Source: Vibrio tubiashii
GTDB taxonomy: Bacteria > Pseudomonadota > Gammaproteobacteria > Enterobacterales > Vibrionaceae
Direction of reading: 5' to 3'
Length of the DNA stretch: 64,000 nt
Assembly: GCA_000775715.1 (NCBI GenBank)
Contig: JRWQ01000010.1
Coordinates: 1-64,000 of the forward strand
In this document: one piece after another, positions 46,842 through 56,981 of the stretch
Position numbering within the stretch: position 1 is the stretch's first letter
Layout of the letters: the number at the start of each line of letters is the position of its first letter
Program-made: the position numbers and the translations under genes
The notes under the pieces: generated by a model
What the model was told of the DNA's origin: nothing
What the model saw: only the letters and a program-made list of their open reading frames with translations
Database searches by the model: none

Positions 46842-47825
46842 CTAGAGTTTGCTTTGAGCAATCGGTTCACCATAAAGGTGACAGTTTGAGAAACGATTTG
46901 GCTCGATTTGTCTAAGCTGTGTTTGTACTTGAGTACAGGTTTCATGGACGCGATCGCATCGCGCTTGGAAGCGACAACCTTGTGGAATTTCCAGTAGGTT
47001 GAGCGGGTTTCCAGGAATACCGGTTAGCTTAGTTTTTGGCCCAGTTAGTGGAGGGAAAGAACTACCTAGCCCTTTGGTATAAGGATGGTAAGGACTTTCA
47101 AGAATTTGTTTTGATGGCGCGACTTCAATCAGTTCACCTGAATACATGATGCCGATGCGATCTGAGAACTCAACCATCAAAGAAATATCGTGCGTAATAA
47201 ACAAGATAGAGAAACCAAACTCTTCTTTAAGCGCGTAAATTTTTTGTAGAATTTCACGTTGAACTACCACATCCAGTGCCGTGGTTGGTTCATCCATGAT
47301 GATCATTTTAGGGTTTAAAGCGAGTGCAATCGCAATCACCAAGCGCTGGCGCATACCACCAGAGAACTGGTGTGGGTAGTCGTTTAGACGGCTTGGGTGA
47401 ATATCAACGATCTCCAACAGGCCCTCTGCACGTTTCAGTGCTTGTTCTCGGGTCATGTTGGTGTGACGCATGATAACGTCACAGAACTGTTCTGCCATTG
47501 TGAGTACTGGGTTCAATGCATTCATGGCACTTTGGAATACCATTGACATTTCACTCCAGCGGAACGCTTGCATGCGTTCATCGCTGTATTGAAGGATATC
47601 TTCGCCGTTGAAGATAACCTCACCACCAGTAATAAATGCTGGCGGCTTGTGCAGACGCATTAGCGAGAATGCAACCGTTGATTTACCACAGCCAGATTCA
47701 CCAGCTAGGCCGAATACTTCGCCTGGGGCGATATCAAAGCTGACATTGTTACAAGCGCGAACATCGCCAGCATCTGTAATGTAATCTACGCAAAGATTGC
47801 GGATAGAAATAAGTGGTGCAGTCAT
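46842..47825 (-). CDS. Chitin-oligosaccharide ABC transporter, ATP-binding protein (OppD-like)
   Basis: 327 residues. Walker [10 protein letters not shown] near 38, signature [15 protein letters not shown], Walker [14 protein letters not shown]-loop FITHD, C-terminal [14 protein letters not shown] cysteine cluster. It pairs with the OppF-like protein; the permease gene ends two bases before it. Confidence 0.9.
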   Translation of the reverse strand: MTAPLISIRNLCVDYITDAGDVRACNNVSFDIAPGEVFGLAGESGCGKSTVAFSLMRLHKPPAFITGGEVIFNGEDILQYSDERMQAFRWSEMSMVFQSAMNALNPVLTMAEQFCDVIMRHTNMTREQALKRAEGLLEIVDIHPSRLNDYPHQFSGGMRQRLVIAIALALNPKMIIMDEPTTALDVVVQREILQKIYALKEEFGFSILFITHDISLMVEFSDRIGIMYSGELIEVAPSKQILESPYHPYTKGLGSSFPPLTGPKTKLTGIPGNPLNLLEIPQGCRFQARCDRVHETCTQVQTQLRQIEPNRFSNCHLYGEPIAQSKL

Positions 47826-47827
47826 AA

Positions 47828-48853
47828 TTATTTATCTCCGCTCCAAAGTGCATTTTGAGGTGGTAGGTCTGGCGTACGTTCTTTCTTGTCTTGCTCAGCA
47901 AGTTTCTTCCAACGCTTCATACCTTTGTGTGAACGAAGTTGCGGGTTAGCAATTTCATCAACTGCGAAGTTAAGCAGAGCTAGGCCTGTCACCAATACTG
48001 TTAGTGCTAAACAAGGAGCCAGTACTTCCCACCAAGCGCCGATTAGCATTGCAGATGATGTTTGTACGTTGTACAGCATAATGCCCCAACTGATAGTACT
48101 TGGGTCGCCAAGACCTAAGAATGAGATAATGGATTCCATACCAATTGCGTACATAACCGAACCGATGAAGCTTGCGCCGACAATTGGGATTAGGTTTGGC
48201 AGAATTTCCACAAAGATGATGCGGATAGACGACTCACCCAGAACTTCTGCTGCTTTAACAAACTCTTTTTCACGCAGGGCTAGAGTCTGTGAACGGATTA
48301 CCCTCGCCCCCCACGCCCAGGAGGTACAACCGATAATGATGGCAATGGTCAGTGGCCCTGCCTCACCAATAAATGCGGCTAATACAAATAGCAGTGGGTA
48401 CTGTGGAATAACCAGCATGATGTTCATCGCTGCAGTGAGTATGTCATCAACGCGACCACCAAAGTAACCGGCTGAAATACCGATGACCGTAGCTAGGAAA
48501 CAAACCGTAATACCTGCGCCAAAACCGACACCCAGAGAGATACGTGCACCGTGAACAAGTTGCGACCAAATATCACGACCCATACGGCTAGTACCTAGAA
48601 CGTGGTCCGCTTTTTTAGACATGATCATGGTACGACGGTCAGTTGCTAGGTTTTGCGCGACCCAACCATCAGGGCTTGCTTGGGCTGATTTAACGACAAA
48701 GCCTGGGTATTCATGTGGGTTACCTGTTCTCTTATCCGGAGCATGCTTTGAAAGCAATGGCGCAAAAATGGCCATGAATAAGAAAAGAGAAACAATTATT
48801 AGACCGATACGAGCGTAGGCATTGCCTAAAATTAACTGAAATAGTTGTTTCAT
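47828..48853 (-). CDS. Chitin-oligosaccharide ABC transporter, permease (OppC-like)
   Basis: 341 residues, one N-terminal membrane segment, a periplasmic loop of about 60 residues, then five membrane segments with the EAA loop (EVLGESSIRIIFVEILPNL in part). A longer than usual Lys-rich cytoplasmic tail (KRWKKLAEQDKKE) ends the protein. Two bases from each neighbour. Confidence 0.9.
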   Translation of the reverse strand: MKQLFQLILGNAYARIGLIIVSLFLFMAIFAPLLSKHAPDKRTGNPHEYPGFVVKSAQASPDGWVAQNLATDRRTMIMSKKADHVLGTSRMGRDIWSQLVHGARISLGVGFGAGITVCFLATVIGISAGYFGGRVDDILTAAMNIMLVIPQYPLLFVLAAFIGEAGPLTIAIIIGCTSWAWGARVIRSQTLALREKEFVKAAEVLGESSIRIIFVEILPNLIPIVGASFIGSVMYAIGMESIISFLGLGDPSTISWGIMLYNVQTSSAMLIGAWWEVLAPCLALTVLVTGLALLNFAVDEIANPQLRSHKGMKRWKKLAEQDKKERTPDLPPQNALWSGDK

Positions 48854-48855
48854 AA

Positions 48856-49842
48856 TTATTTACCTCCCTTGCGCAGGCGAGGGTCTAGAACGACATAAGC
48901 CATATCTGCAATTAAGTTAAATGACAGCATGAACAGTGTCATAATGATCAATTGGCCTTGAAGAACCTGATAGTCACGAGCATGAATCGCGTTTAGAAGA
49001 ACCGTACCAAGACCTGGGTAGTTGAAGATGATTTCAACGATAAGCTGACCACCGATTGCCATACCTAGTGACATAGAAAGTGCAGTCACACTTGGTAGAA
49101 GCGCGTTTCGTGCTGCGTAGTTGAAAACAACGCGGTTTTCGCTGAGGCCCTTACCTTTCGCCATAGTGATGTAGTCTTCAGCAAGAAGGTTGATCATGTT
49201 GTTACGCATGTTAACCAAGAAGCCACCGATCTGAACGATAGACGCACAGAACAAAGGAAGCGCGGCGTGGTAGGCAACATCTTTAATAAATGCCCAGCTT
49301 GTCCAATCAGGCACAGTACCTGCTGTGTAAGCGTAACCTGTTGGGAACCATTTCAAGCCAATTGCGAAGATAAATAGCGCTAGCATTGCAATTACAACTT
49401 GAGGAACCGCCTGAATAATCAGCATGCCTGGGGTGATAAACGCATCGTATTTGCTACCACGTTTCCATGCTGCGAAGATACCTAGAATAGAGCCTAGCGA
49501 GAATGACAGCATAACCGCTGTACCTGCTAAGAATAGCGACCAACCGAAGGCACCACCAAGCAGTTTGTTAACCGACAAAGGGTAAAACTGAATTGACGTA
49601 CCTAGCTCCCAGCTTAGAACATTCTTCATGTAGGCAATGTATTGAACAAATAGGCCGCCATCAACGAAACCCAACAGTTCTTTCATTGCAGCGATACGTT
49701 CCGGTGTTACCTGTACCGAAGCGTTGGCAAACATCATGGTGACTGGGTCACCCGGCATTGCACGAGGAATAATAAAGTTTAACGTCGCAGCAACTAATAA
49801 TGCGACCAAGTAGAACGACAAACGTCTTAAAAAATAACCCAT
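48856..49842 (-). CDS. Chitin-oligosaccharide ABC transporter, permease (OppB-like)
   Basis: 328 residues with six membrane segments; MetI-type fold with GLSENRVVFNYAARNALLPS as EAA loop. N-terminal helix MGYFLRRLSFYLVALLVAA is typical. Two bases before the OppC-like gene; 172 bp after the binding protein gene. Confidence 0.9.
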   Translation of the reverse strand: MGYFLRRLSFYLVALLVAATLNFIIPRAMPGDPVTMMFANASVQVTPERIAAMKELLGFVDGGLFVQYIAYMKNVLSWELGTSIQFYPLSVNKLLGGAFGWSLFLAGTAVMLSFSLGSILGIFAAWKRGSKYDAFITPGMLIIQAVPQVVIAMLALFIFAIGLKWFPTGYAYTAGTVPDWTSWAFIKDVAYHAALPLFCASIVQIGGFLVNMRNNMINLLAEDYITMAKGKGLSENRVVFNYAARNALLPSVTALSMSLGMAIGGQLIVEIIFNYPGLGTVLLNAIHARDYQVLQGQLIIMTLFMLSFNLIADMAYVVLDPRLRKGGK

Positions 49843-49974
49843 AACTTACACCTTACTCACCCAGATTTTCCCTGTTTCTGGTTTCAGGTCGCCCTAGCGA
49901 AAACGAATTTTAGAGCGAACAATCCCCTGACGACGGGCGCCACATAACAACTAACGATAGATTGGGGGGATTTG

Positions 49975-49997
49975 GCGGCATACGGAATGTATGCCGC
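49975..49997 (-). repeat. Hairpin after the chitin-oligosaccharide binding protein gene
   Basis: GCGGCATAC, GGAAT loop, GTATGCCGC in the 172-bp gap, 18 bp past the binding-protein stop. No T-run on the minus strand. This kind of hairpin often protects the upstream message so that binding protein exceeds permease. Confidence 0.7.
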
Positions 49998-50014
49998 ACA
50001 GTTAGAACAACTAC

Positions 50015-51697
50015 TTACTTAACTGGTTTTAGGTCCAGTACGTGTAGTAGACGCTCTGGGATACCAGCCCAAATGTTTGGACGGCCTTTCGGATTTTCTT
50101 CGTTCCACCAACCAGTGAATCGAGTTGTATTGTATTGGTACATGTAAGCACCAGACATTACAGGGATCGTAACTTGGTCAGCAGCAATGATTTGCTGGAT
50201 GCCGTGAGCGATATCTAGCTGCTCTTGCTTATCAGCTGTCTTGTAGAAGCTGTTTAGAAGACCATCTAGCTTTTCGTTCTTGTAGAAGTGCATCGCGAAA
50301 CGAGGCATACCGTCACCAGACTGAAGTGCAGAGTTGTATGCACTGTTCCAGTAAGTGTGTGGATCTGCACCGTGGAAGTAGTTTGTGTAAGCTACGTCGT
50401 ACGTACCTTCAAGCATTGCTTGGTTGTACACAGAGAAATCTGGAGTACGAGCTTTTGCTTTGATGCCTACTTCTGCAAGTTGCTCAACTGCAAGTTGAAC
50501 TGTGTTGTTGAAGTCTGTCCAGCCGTTTGGCGATTGGATTAGAAGCTCGAAAGATTTACCTGATGGAGTGTCAACGAAGCCGTCTTTGTTGACGTCTTTG
50601 AAGCCCGCTTTCTTAAGTAGCTCTTTAGCACCATCAACGTTGTACGTGTTGAAACCTTTGTACTGGTTGTGAGTTTTTTCGTCAGACCAAGTTTCGAATG
50701 CGTAACCTAGACCTGATGCGAAGTCATTCACTGTACCGCCACCGTAGAACGCGATGTCGATAATGGTTTGACGGTCAAGAGCCATAGAGAATGCACGACG
50801 GAAATCAACGTTAGTTAGCGCTTCGTTCTTCGCTGCATCTGGGTTCTTAAAGTTAACCACGAATGCTTGAGTACCTGCTGGCGGGTACCAGTACTGGTGG
50901 TTAGGGCTAGCCGCTGCGTAAGTGCGGTCAATGTCAGGAATGAATGATGAAGTCCAGTCCATTTCGCCATTTACAACTTTACCTAGGAATTGGTCGTTGT
51001 TCGCGATTTGTGGAACACGTAGACAGTCAACATCTAGGTTGTCTGCATCCCAGTAGTTCGGGTTTGCACACTGGATGTAAAGTTGTGCTGTAAACGTGTC
51101 GATCTCTGTGAAAGGACCTGAACCTACAGGGTTTTCATTGGTGAATGTCGCTGGATCTTTGATGTCTTTCCATACGTGCTCAGGTACAACAGGTACTTTT
51201 GCAATTTCGTAAGGAACATTAGAGTTCGCTTCAGTCAGACGGAATTTAACTTGGTAGTCGTTTACTTTTTCTACACCAGTTACCCAAGAGTTGATACCAC
51301 TTTGGTCAAGCTCTGGTTTTTCCTTAACAAGGTTGAAAGAGTATACTACATCGTTTGCATCAAACGTTTGGCCATCAGACCATTTCACGCCCTTACGAAT
51401 ATCGAAAGTTACGCTCATTAGGTCATCAGACATCTTGAAGTTTTCAGCAAGACGGAATACAGGCGTGTTACCGTGCATTTCGTTGAAAACAACAAGCGGC
51501 TCGTAGATGAAGTCCGTAGTAGTGTGTAGGTTCGTTGCACCCAAGAATGGGTTAAAGTTACGAACGAAGGTTGTAAACTCTTTAGGGTGTACAGTCAGTT
51601 CGCTGCGCTCAGCTGCAGTCGCTACTGAAGCGAATCCAGTTGTTGCTGTAGCAATAATTGCTGTTGCTAGTGCTGTTTTTTTAATGTTGGCAAGCAT
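50015..51697 (-). CDS. cbp: Periplasmic chitin-oligosaccharide-binding protein
   Basis: SBP family 5 (peptide/oligosaccharide) binding protein, 560 residues, with a signal peptide of about 28 residues (ending SVATAA). It loads (GlcNAc)n onto the ABC importer. In V. cholerae unliganded CBP also binds the periplasmic domain of ChiS and keeps it off; chiS lies 656 bp away here. First gene of the chb operon; high-expression codon use. Confidence 0.94.
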   Translation of the reverse strand: MLANIKKTALATAIIATATTGFASVATAAERSELTVHPKEFTTFVRNFNPFLGATNLHTTTDFIYEPLVVFNEMHGNTPVFRLAENFKMSDDLMSVTFDIRKGVKWSDGQTFDANDVVYSFNLVKEKPELDQSGINSWVTGVEKVNDYQVKFRLTEANSNVPYEIAKVPVVPEHVWKDIKDPATFTNENPVGSGPFTEIDTFTAQLYIQCANPNYWDADNLDVDCLRVPQIANNDQFLGKVVNGEMDWTSSFIPDIDRTYAAASPNHQYWYPPAGTQAFVVNFKNPDAAKNEALTNVDFRRAFSMALDRQTIIDIAFYGGGTVNDFASGLGYAFETWSDEKTHNQYKGFNTYNVDGAKELLKKAGFKDVNKDGFVDTPSGKSFELLIQSPNGWTDFNNTVQLAVEQLAEVGIKAKARTPDFSVYNQAMLEGTYDVAYTNYFHGADPHTYWNSAYNSALQSGDGMPRFAMHFYKNEKLDGLLNSFYKTADKQEQLDIAHGIQQIIAADQVTIPVMSGAYMYQYNTTRFTGWWNEENPKGRPNIWAGIPERLLHVLDLKPVK

Positions 51698-51767
51698 AGC
51701 TGTTCCTTACTATTTGCTTTCATTTCACTTAATGGATGGAATGTCATCAATTGATAAACACTCACTA

Positions 51768-51825
51768 AGGCCCACCTCTATTTGCTAATTTCTTACCGGA
51801 GGAGGCGAGAAATTAAGAGTGGCCT
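51768..51825 (-). promoter_or_regulatory. Long stem-loop in the cbp leader
   Basis: AGGCC...TAATTTCT pairs with AGAAATTA...GGCCT: outer 5 bp, a bulged stretch of about 5 bp, then 8 perfect bp, enclosing a GC-rich loop with CCTCC. A shorter GGCC-TGTA-GGCC hairpin (51821-51832) competes with the outer stem, so two folds are possible. It lies 71-128 bases before the cbp ATG. Confidence 0.5.
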
Positions 51826-51883
51826 GTAGGCCTTAGGCACAGTAAGAAAACACTGTTACGTCAATTTTCGCAATTGCAATTCC

Positions 51884-51929
51884 CGTTAAAATCGTCAAAA
51901 CCACCATTACCAACGTTAATAATGTCAAA
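51884..51929 (-). promoter_or_regulatory. Paired 16-bp direct repeats, candidate ChiS sites
   Basis: CGTTAAAATCGTCAAA (51884-51899) and CGTTAATAATGTCAAA (51914-51929) agree at 13 of 16 positions and start exactly 30 bp apart, about three helical turns. ChiS of V. cholerae binds two sites in the chb promoter; these repeats are good candidates, by inference. Confidence 0.55.
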
Positions 51930-52305
51930 ATCAACCAGAGTGATGGCTTTTTAAACGGAAATTGTGATTTGAAGTGTGTCGCAAAAATCCTTGGTTAGTG
52001 TTTGTGTTGTTAGTGATTACTTACCTTTTGAGCCTTTATTTAGGTGTTATTTTTGATGCCTCTTAGTTATGGAGATCTCTATCACGCACAAGTTGTGGTG
52101 TTATTTTTTCTCGATAATTAAAAACTGCCGTCTTGTTGTGATTGACATCGCAATATGGAGTAAATTTGTCCATTTTTGGGGTTGATAGGCTTGTTTGAGT
52201 GTGTTTGTTAGCAGAGAGATAGACTAATTATCGTTAATTTATTAGGTTGTTTTACGCAGCGTAATAATGCTATTTGACATCAAAAGTCGGACTATTCAGT
52301 GGCAA

Positions 52306-52332
52306 TTAAAAAAGCCTGCATGTGCAGGCTTT
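52306..52332 (-). terminator. Intrinsic terminator of chiS
   Basis: AAAGCCTGCA and TGCAGGCTTT flank a very short loop; on the minus strand a T-run follows. 22 bp past the chiS stop. Confidence 0.88.
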
Positions 52333-52353
52333 CGAGTGGAGGAGTTAAGCCAA

Positions 52354-55300
52354 CTAACTGGTTAGCAAGTGCTGCAGTTTGTCACGTAGTGCTTCGATAT
52401 GGCTTCGCTCTGGGCTCTGTTCATTGCAGTGTTCTAGTATGTATTCCAAAGAGCTCAATACGGTTCGCCAACGAGGTGTTTTCGGTAGCGTTTCAGTGCG
52501 TAGGTATTTGTCTAACGTCCGTGTCTGCAGGGTGCTTCTATCAAGATAGACACGCCACAAGCCACTCTGCTCAGCAAATGCAAACTTAGTTTGGCCAGTA
52601 ACCGACTCCCAATACTCGAGAGCACTTGTCATTGCATCTACGAGCACCTCGCGCATTACTTCCTGTTTCGACTTATTATCACTCGTCACTTTATCTGCAA
52701 GGCGAGTAAACTCTCCCCCAAGCTCTTTGAGCTCTTGAAGCTTGGCTTTGTCGCCGTCGAAGGCAAAGCTAGAAAGCGCTTCAATCGCTGTTTCGAGGTT
52801 GTTAATTCTAGTGGCATTCACGCCACCACCGACGTTGAAAATGTACATTGAGCGTAACCCTGCGCCCTCTGGTAGACGTAACACATCAGCAGAGAGGCGT
52901 TGTCTGACATCTTCTACATAGATATCAATATTGCCGCAGTAATGCTCTTGTTCTACGTTAAGAAACTTAGGTGCAATGATTTCATCAGCTGTCGATCGTT
53001 TGAGCTGTTCTGTTGAACGTTTGAATAATCGGGATGCGGCGTCATTGGCAAAACGAATCTTATTGTCTTCGCGAACGCAGACTATCGCCTCTGGCGCTGT
53101 TTCAAGTTGCTCTAAAAGTCGACCCTGGGTTTCAAGTAGACTCGCTTCAACGGCGGCCCTCTGTTTTAGCTCTAGTTGCAGTTGTTGATTTTCAACTCGA
53201 CGTATCTCTGCCTTGCTCGCTGATAGATGAGCGACAATTCGCGCTGCCAGTTCCTGTTTATTGAAAGGCTTAGATAAGTAGTCATTCGCCCCAGCGTTGA
53301 AGCCACGTACACGGTCATCTGTCTGGCTAAGTGCCGTTAACATAATGATAGGTAACTCGGCGTGATCGTAGGTTTCACGTAGGGTCTCACAAACTTGATA
53401 GCCGCTCATGCCCGGCATCATTATATCCAGTAATACCAGCTCGGGTTTCTCATTGCTGATGGATGCTAAAGCCTCGTGACCATCTTTTGCTGTGCGAACA
53501 CGGTAGCCTTCTAAGCGGAGGAAACTGTCCAATACGCGTAGGTTTACAGGTTCATCATCGACAACCAACAGGATCGGGCCTTCAGGATTTTCCGGTAAAC
53601 TTGCTGTATCAGGTAGCTCGACTTCACCGCTGCTTGGAGCCGTAAAGTGAGCGGACTCGTAGTGATTGGCTTGCTCAATCTGCTCAGCACTTGCGATAGG
53701 AAGGGTAAAGCTGAATGTAGTGCCGACCATAGGTTGACTGCTGACGTAGAGAGTACCGTTCATCAGCTCAATCAATTGGCGACTGATAGACAATCCTAAA
53801 CCCGCTCCTTGACGGTATCGACTTGAGTCGCTACCCGCTTGGATTAGTGGCTCGAAGATATGATCGAGTTGGTCAGCCGGTATACCTTGGCCAGTATCAA
53901 CCACTTGTACACGAATACTGTCATCAACAACGCTAGTGGAGATGACGATTTTGCCTTCACTGGTATATTTTATCGCGTTGCCAACCAAGTTATATAGCAC
54001 CTGTTCAAGTCGCTGTGGATCGGCACAGACCCATACAGGCTCATCGGGTACTTGGTTGATAATACGTAGCGGTTTAGAGCCAAGAAGGTGTGAGGAGAGT
54101 TCCAACACGAGGCGGGTTGACCCTGAAAGATCGACTGCACTGGTTTCGATGTCAAGGTGTCCGTAACGCATCTTGTGGTAGTCGAGTAGATCATCTACCA
54201 AGGTAGTTAGGCGCTGGCCGCTGTTGATGATGATATCAAGCTGATACTTGTGCTCTGACGTGACAGGTCCGTTAGCTCCAGAGGCGAGTGCTTCTGCGAT
54301 ACCGACCATCCCATGTAGCGGAGTGCGCAGTTCGTGGGAGGTCGTAGCAAGAAACTCATCTTTCAGTTTGTTTGCTAATTGTAATTCGTCGTTTTGCTTT
54401 TGAATGAGTTTGAGGTTGCTCTCTAACTCTTCATTCTGTTTTCTAATTAGCTGAATTTTCTCGCGAATAGAGCGCTGCATACGCTCGAAGCTGATAGCCA
54501 ATCGGCCAATCTCATCTTTACGTTGGGTATTATTCATATCCGCATCAAGGTCGCCAGCCGAGACTTTCTCTGCTGCCCAGGTCAATTGCAGCAGAGGCGA
54601 AGTTATAAAGTTAGATAAATAGTGGGAAGCCATGACCACCAGCAAGATCGCTGACAGCATCGCAAAGATAAATAGGGTTTCAAGCTGATGGACGCGGGCA
54701 AATGCGACGCTTTCAGGAACTTCAACAACAATCGCCCAATCAATGCTATTGAAGGAAATAGGGCTGTATGCTGCGATCGTTGCCTCGTCTTCAGTGTTGG
54801 TATAGGTGCCTACCTCATTAGAACCTGCAAGTGCTAAGTCAACGACTTCCCTGCTCTTATCAATATCCTCTTGTTGATAAGCGAGAGTTCGAGACTTGTG
54901 GTCTGAACCTACCAGCAAAGTTTTCATTGAATTGTTAGAGTTGTCAGCAATCAGTTTGGTGATCCCATTGTTCGGCAATCTGAACATGGCGTAACTGTGC
55001 AGGTAACCTTGCTGAATGATCGGCGCACCTAACCATGCCACTGCTTTGCCTTGCTCGGTTGAAAAGTCAGAAATGATTAACGGAGTATAGTCTTCGTTGT
55101 CTTTGCGTTTAGCGCTGACGGTCTCTCTCAGTTTGGCAAAGGTTTTACCTAGGTTTGCGTCTTTGTACTTTCCGTTGAGTAGGTTAGTGCCAAAGTTGTC
55201 ATGTTTATATATCGAATAGGTCACGTTACCTTCTCTATCAACCAAGAGAATATCGTCAAAATCAGAGCGTTTGAGTAGCTCTAGATAGGCCCAGTGATAA

Positions 55301-55737
55301 CGTTTGTGTAGCAGTCGATAGCGCTCCGTCCCGTTAAAAACGTTAGATTGAGGCAGGATCGAGGTTTTAATTTGGTCACCTGAACCCGGAATGTACCGGC
55401 GTTGGGCATATTCGCGAGCTTGCTCGATATCGAGTCCGAGGTTCCCAAAGGCATTGACCAGCCCATAGAATCGGCCGCCACTCGCATAAGCGAGTTCTGA
55501 GCGAACGAACGCCATAACTTCTGACTCTTTCGCATACAGATAGTCGATCACTTGTTGGCGCTTACTATCCCTAACCGAAATGAGATGAGAGGTACTCTGC
55601 TCTTGGAGATCTTGTGTGTGGGAGTGGAGGAAAAAGATCGCGATAATCGTCAGAGGAGTAATGCTTAGCACCAAAAATGCGAGCATTAACGTGTTCTGAA
55701 GGCGTTTAAATTTCTGTTTTCGATACAACTTGAACAT
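52354..55737 (-). CDS. chiS: Chitin-utilisation hybrid sensor kinase and DNA-binding regulator ChiS
   Basis: Inner-membrane regulator of chitin use, 1127 residues. Membrane segments at about 17-38 and 353-371 with a large periplasmic sensor between; HAMP about 375-427; coiled coil to about 458; histidine-kinase domain with His468 in SHELRTP and ATPase boxes (NAIKYTS, DTGQGIP, GAGLGLS); receiver with Asp771 in LLDIMMPG; PAS-like part near 865-960; C-terminal DNA-binding domain (about 1010-1120). In V. cholerae ChiS is held inactive by CBP and binds the chb promoter directly. All catalytic residues are kept. Confidence 0.95.
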   Translation of the reverse strand: MFKLYRKQKFKRLQNTLMLAFLVLSITPLTIIAIFFLHSHTQDLQEQSTSHLISVRDSKRQQVIDYLYAKESEVMAFVRSELAYASGGRFYGLVNAFGNLGLDIEQAREYAQRRYIPGSGDQIKTSILPQSNVFNGTERYRLLHKRYHWAYLELLKRSDFDDILLVDREGNVTYSIYKHDNFGTNLLNGKYKDANLGKTFAKLRETVSAKRKDNEDYTPLIISDFSTEQGKAVAWLGAPIIQQGYLHSYAMFRLPNNGITKLIADNSNNSMKTLLVGSDHKSRTLAYQQEDIDKSREVVDLALAGSNEVGTYTNTEDEATIAAYSPISFNSIDWAIVVEVPESVAFARVHQLETLFIFAMLSAILLVVMASHYLSNFITSPLLQLTWAAEKVSAGDLDADMNNTQRKDEIGRLAISFERMQRSIREKIQLIRKQNEELESNLKLIQKQNDELQLANKLKDEFLATTSHELRTPLHGMVGIAEALASGANGPVTSEHKYQLDIIINSGQRLTTLVDDLLDYHKMRYGHLDIETSAVDLSGSTRLVLELSSHLLGSKPLRIINQVPDEPVWVCADPQRLEQVLYNLVGNAIKYTSEGKIVISTSVVDDSIRVQVVDTGQGIPADQLDHIFEPLIQAGSDSSRYRQGAGLGLSISRQLIELMNGTLYVSSQPMVGTTFSFTLPIASAEQIEQANHYESAHFTAPSSGEVELPDTASLPENPEGPILLVVDDEPVNLRVLDSFLRLEGYRVRTAKDGHEALASISNEKPELVLLDIMMPGMSGYQVCETLRETYDHAELPIIMLTALSQTDDRVRGFNAGANDYLSKPFNKQELAARIVAHLSASKAEIRRVENQQLQLELKQRAAVEASLLETQGRLLEQLETAPEAIVCVREDNKIRFANDAASRLFKRSTEQLKRSTADEIIAPKFLNVEQEHYCGNIDIYVEDVRQRLSADVLRLPEGAGLRSMYIFNVGGGVNATRINNLETAIEALSSFAFDGDKAKLQELKELGGEFTRLADKVTSDNKSKQEVMREVLVDAMTSALEYWESVTGQTKFAFAEQSGLWRVYLDRSTLQTRTLDKYLRTETLPKTPRWRTVLSSLEYILEHCNEQSPERSHIEALRDKLQHLLTS

Positions 55738-55910
55738 GGTCAGAATAAAATTTCCGTGAGAAAACAGCTCATCAAGGACAGGGACCCTAATAAGCGAGAA
55801 AAAACGTTATTTTGATAATAATGACAAAATTAACGAGTTTTTTTACTTTGACAAGTAAGTTGCAGGGAAAGCGTGGAGAGAGGCGCAATTTTTGCGTGCA
55901 TGGTGTTGGA

Positions 55911-55940
55911 ATCGCCCAATCTCGGTAGAGACTGGGCGAT
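55911..55940 (-). repeat. Inverted repeat after rsmC
   Basis: ATCGCCCAATCTC and GAGACTGGGCGAT pair over 13 positions with one mismatch around a four-base loop, directly past the rsmC stop. No T-run on the minus strand; on the plus strand TTAATTTAG follows. Probably an mRNA 3' end signal. Confidence 0.6.
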
Positions 55941-55944
55941 TAAT

Positions 55945-56967
55945 TTAGATTTTAGCGTGGTAGATAGCGAATTTATTGGTCTTATTTAGTGTCTCGCAAT
56001 TACCATAAGCTTGCTCGATGATTGGTGGGTATTTCAAGAAACTGTTGGCGACGATGAAAAGTTGGCCTCTGTCTGAGCTCTGTTTTGGTGCCTGTTCTAG
56101 TAGTGTTTCTGTGGCGCCGTAGCTAGTATCAAGCCCAGCATGGAAAGGCGGGTTACTGATAATAAAGTCGTAGTCTTTGCTAGTGTCCGAATAGACATCA
56201 GAAGCAAATACGTTAGCCGATAAGCCGTTAGCTGCGAGAGTGGCTTTGCTCGACTCGACTGCTAAGGCGCTAATATCACACATATCAAGCTCTATTCCAG
56301 GATTGAGTTGCGCCATCACGCTGCCAATAACTCCTGCGCCACAACCAAAGTCGAGTACCTTGCCGTTTAGTTGTGGGAGTGTGTCTAGTAGTAATTTACT
56401 ACCAATATCAAACTCACCGTGACTAAATACGCCAGGTAAGCTCTTAATCGTAAGGGAGGTTTGCTGATATTCGACGTGATAAGTTTTGAACCAAGCTTGA
56501 AGATCAAAAGGGGCTGGTGTTTGTGTGCATTGTCCCCAATAGAAGGAACAACGGCGCGCTGAGTCATACTTGGTGATCAACCCGTAGGGTTTGAACATCT
56601 TTTCAATGCTTTTTACCCCAGATCTATTTTCACCGACAACAACAATCTCGGTGTTTTCACCCAACTTTGCCATCAACATTGCAAGCAGATACTCAGCTTC
56701 CGCTTTGGCTTTAGGCCAATAGAGCAGCACTAAGTCAGCTTCTGTGGGTTGATTAAACTCGGCAGCAAATACACTTGTGACTTGCGAGTAACCACTTAGT
56801 TGACGGTAATAGCCATAGTTGGTGGTAAAGACAGTCACGGATTGACAGTGTTTCGTTAGCTCAACAGGAAATAGATCTTCAGCTTCTCCTGCGACTAATA
56901 CATGCTTGCCCTCAAAATAGGCGAACTGTCTTTCAGCGATTTGGCTTGGTGCGATATAAGCAGACAT
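55945..56967 (-). CDS. rsmC: 16S rRNA (guanine1207-N2)-methyltransferase
   Basis: Methylates G1207 of 16S rRNA in the small subunit. 340 residues from [13 protein letters not shown]. Duplicated methyltransferase fold: a degenerate N-terminal half and a catalytic C-terminal half with [13 protein letters not shown] and the ISNPPFHAG motif. The in-frame ATG at 57006 lies inside the loop of the terminator at 56982-57017 and cannot be the start. Confidence 0.95.
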   Translation of the reverse strand: MSAYIAPSQIAERQFAYFEGKHVLVAGEAEDLFPVELTKHCQSVTVFTTNYGYYRQLSGYSQVTSVFAAEFNQPTEADLVLLYWPKAKAEAEYLLAMLMAKLGENTEIVVVGENRSGVKSIEKMFKPYGLITKYDSARRCSFYWGQCTQTPAPFDLQAWFKTYHVEYQQTSLTIKSLPGVFSHGEFDIGSKLLLDTLPQLNGKVLDFGCGAGVIGSVMAQLNPGIELDMCDISALAVESSKATLAANGLSANVFASDVYSDTSKDYDFIISNPPFHAGLDTSYGATETLLEQAPKQSSDRGQLFIVANSFLKYPPIIEQAYGNCETLNKTNKFAIYHAKI

Positions 56968-56981
56968 AGCAAACCCAGTGT

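Larger units (their letters stand above)
51698..52353 (-). promoter_or_regulatory. chb promoter and leader region; chiS 3' region
   Basis: 656 bp between chiS (ending 52354) and cbp. No gene seen. It holds, reading towards cbp: the chiS terminator (52306-52332), about 300 bp of AT-rich sequence with no clear element, a TCACA half-site at about 51964, two 16-bp direct repeats (51914-51929 and 51884-51899), a shorter third copy near 51854-51864, and a long stem-loop (51768-51825) in the probable leader. Its size fits a multi-input promoter. Confidence 0.6.

Noticed and set aside
47886..48467. 193-codon frame antisense to the OppC-like gene
   Set aside because: Composition follows the codon bias of the sense gene, and no family is recognised.
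51955..51975. CRP site in the chb promoter
   Set aside because: Only one half (TCACA) is present; the other half does not match TGTGA at the needed spacing.
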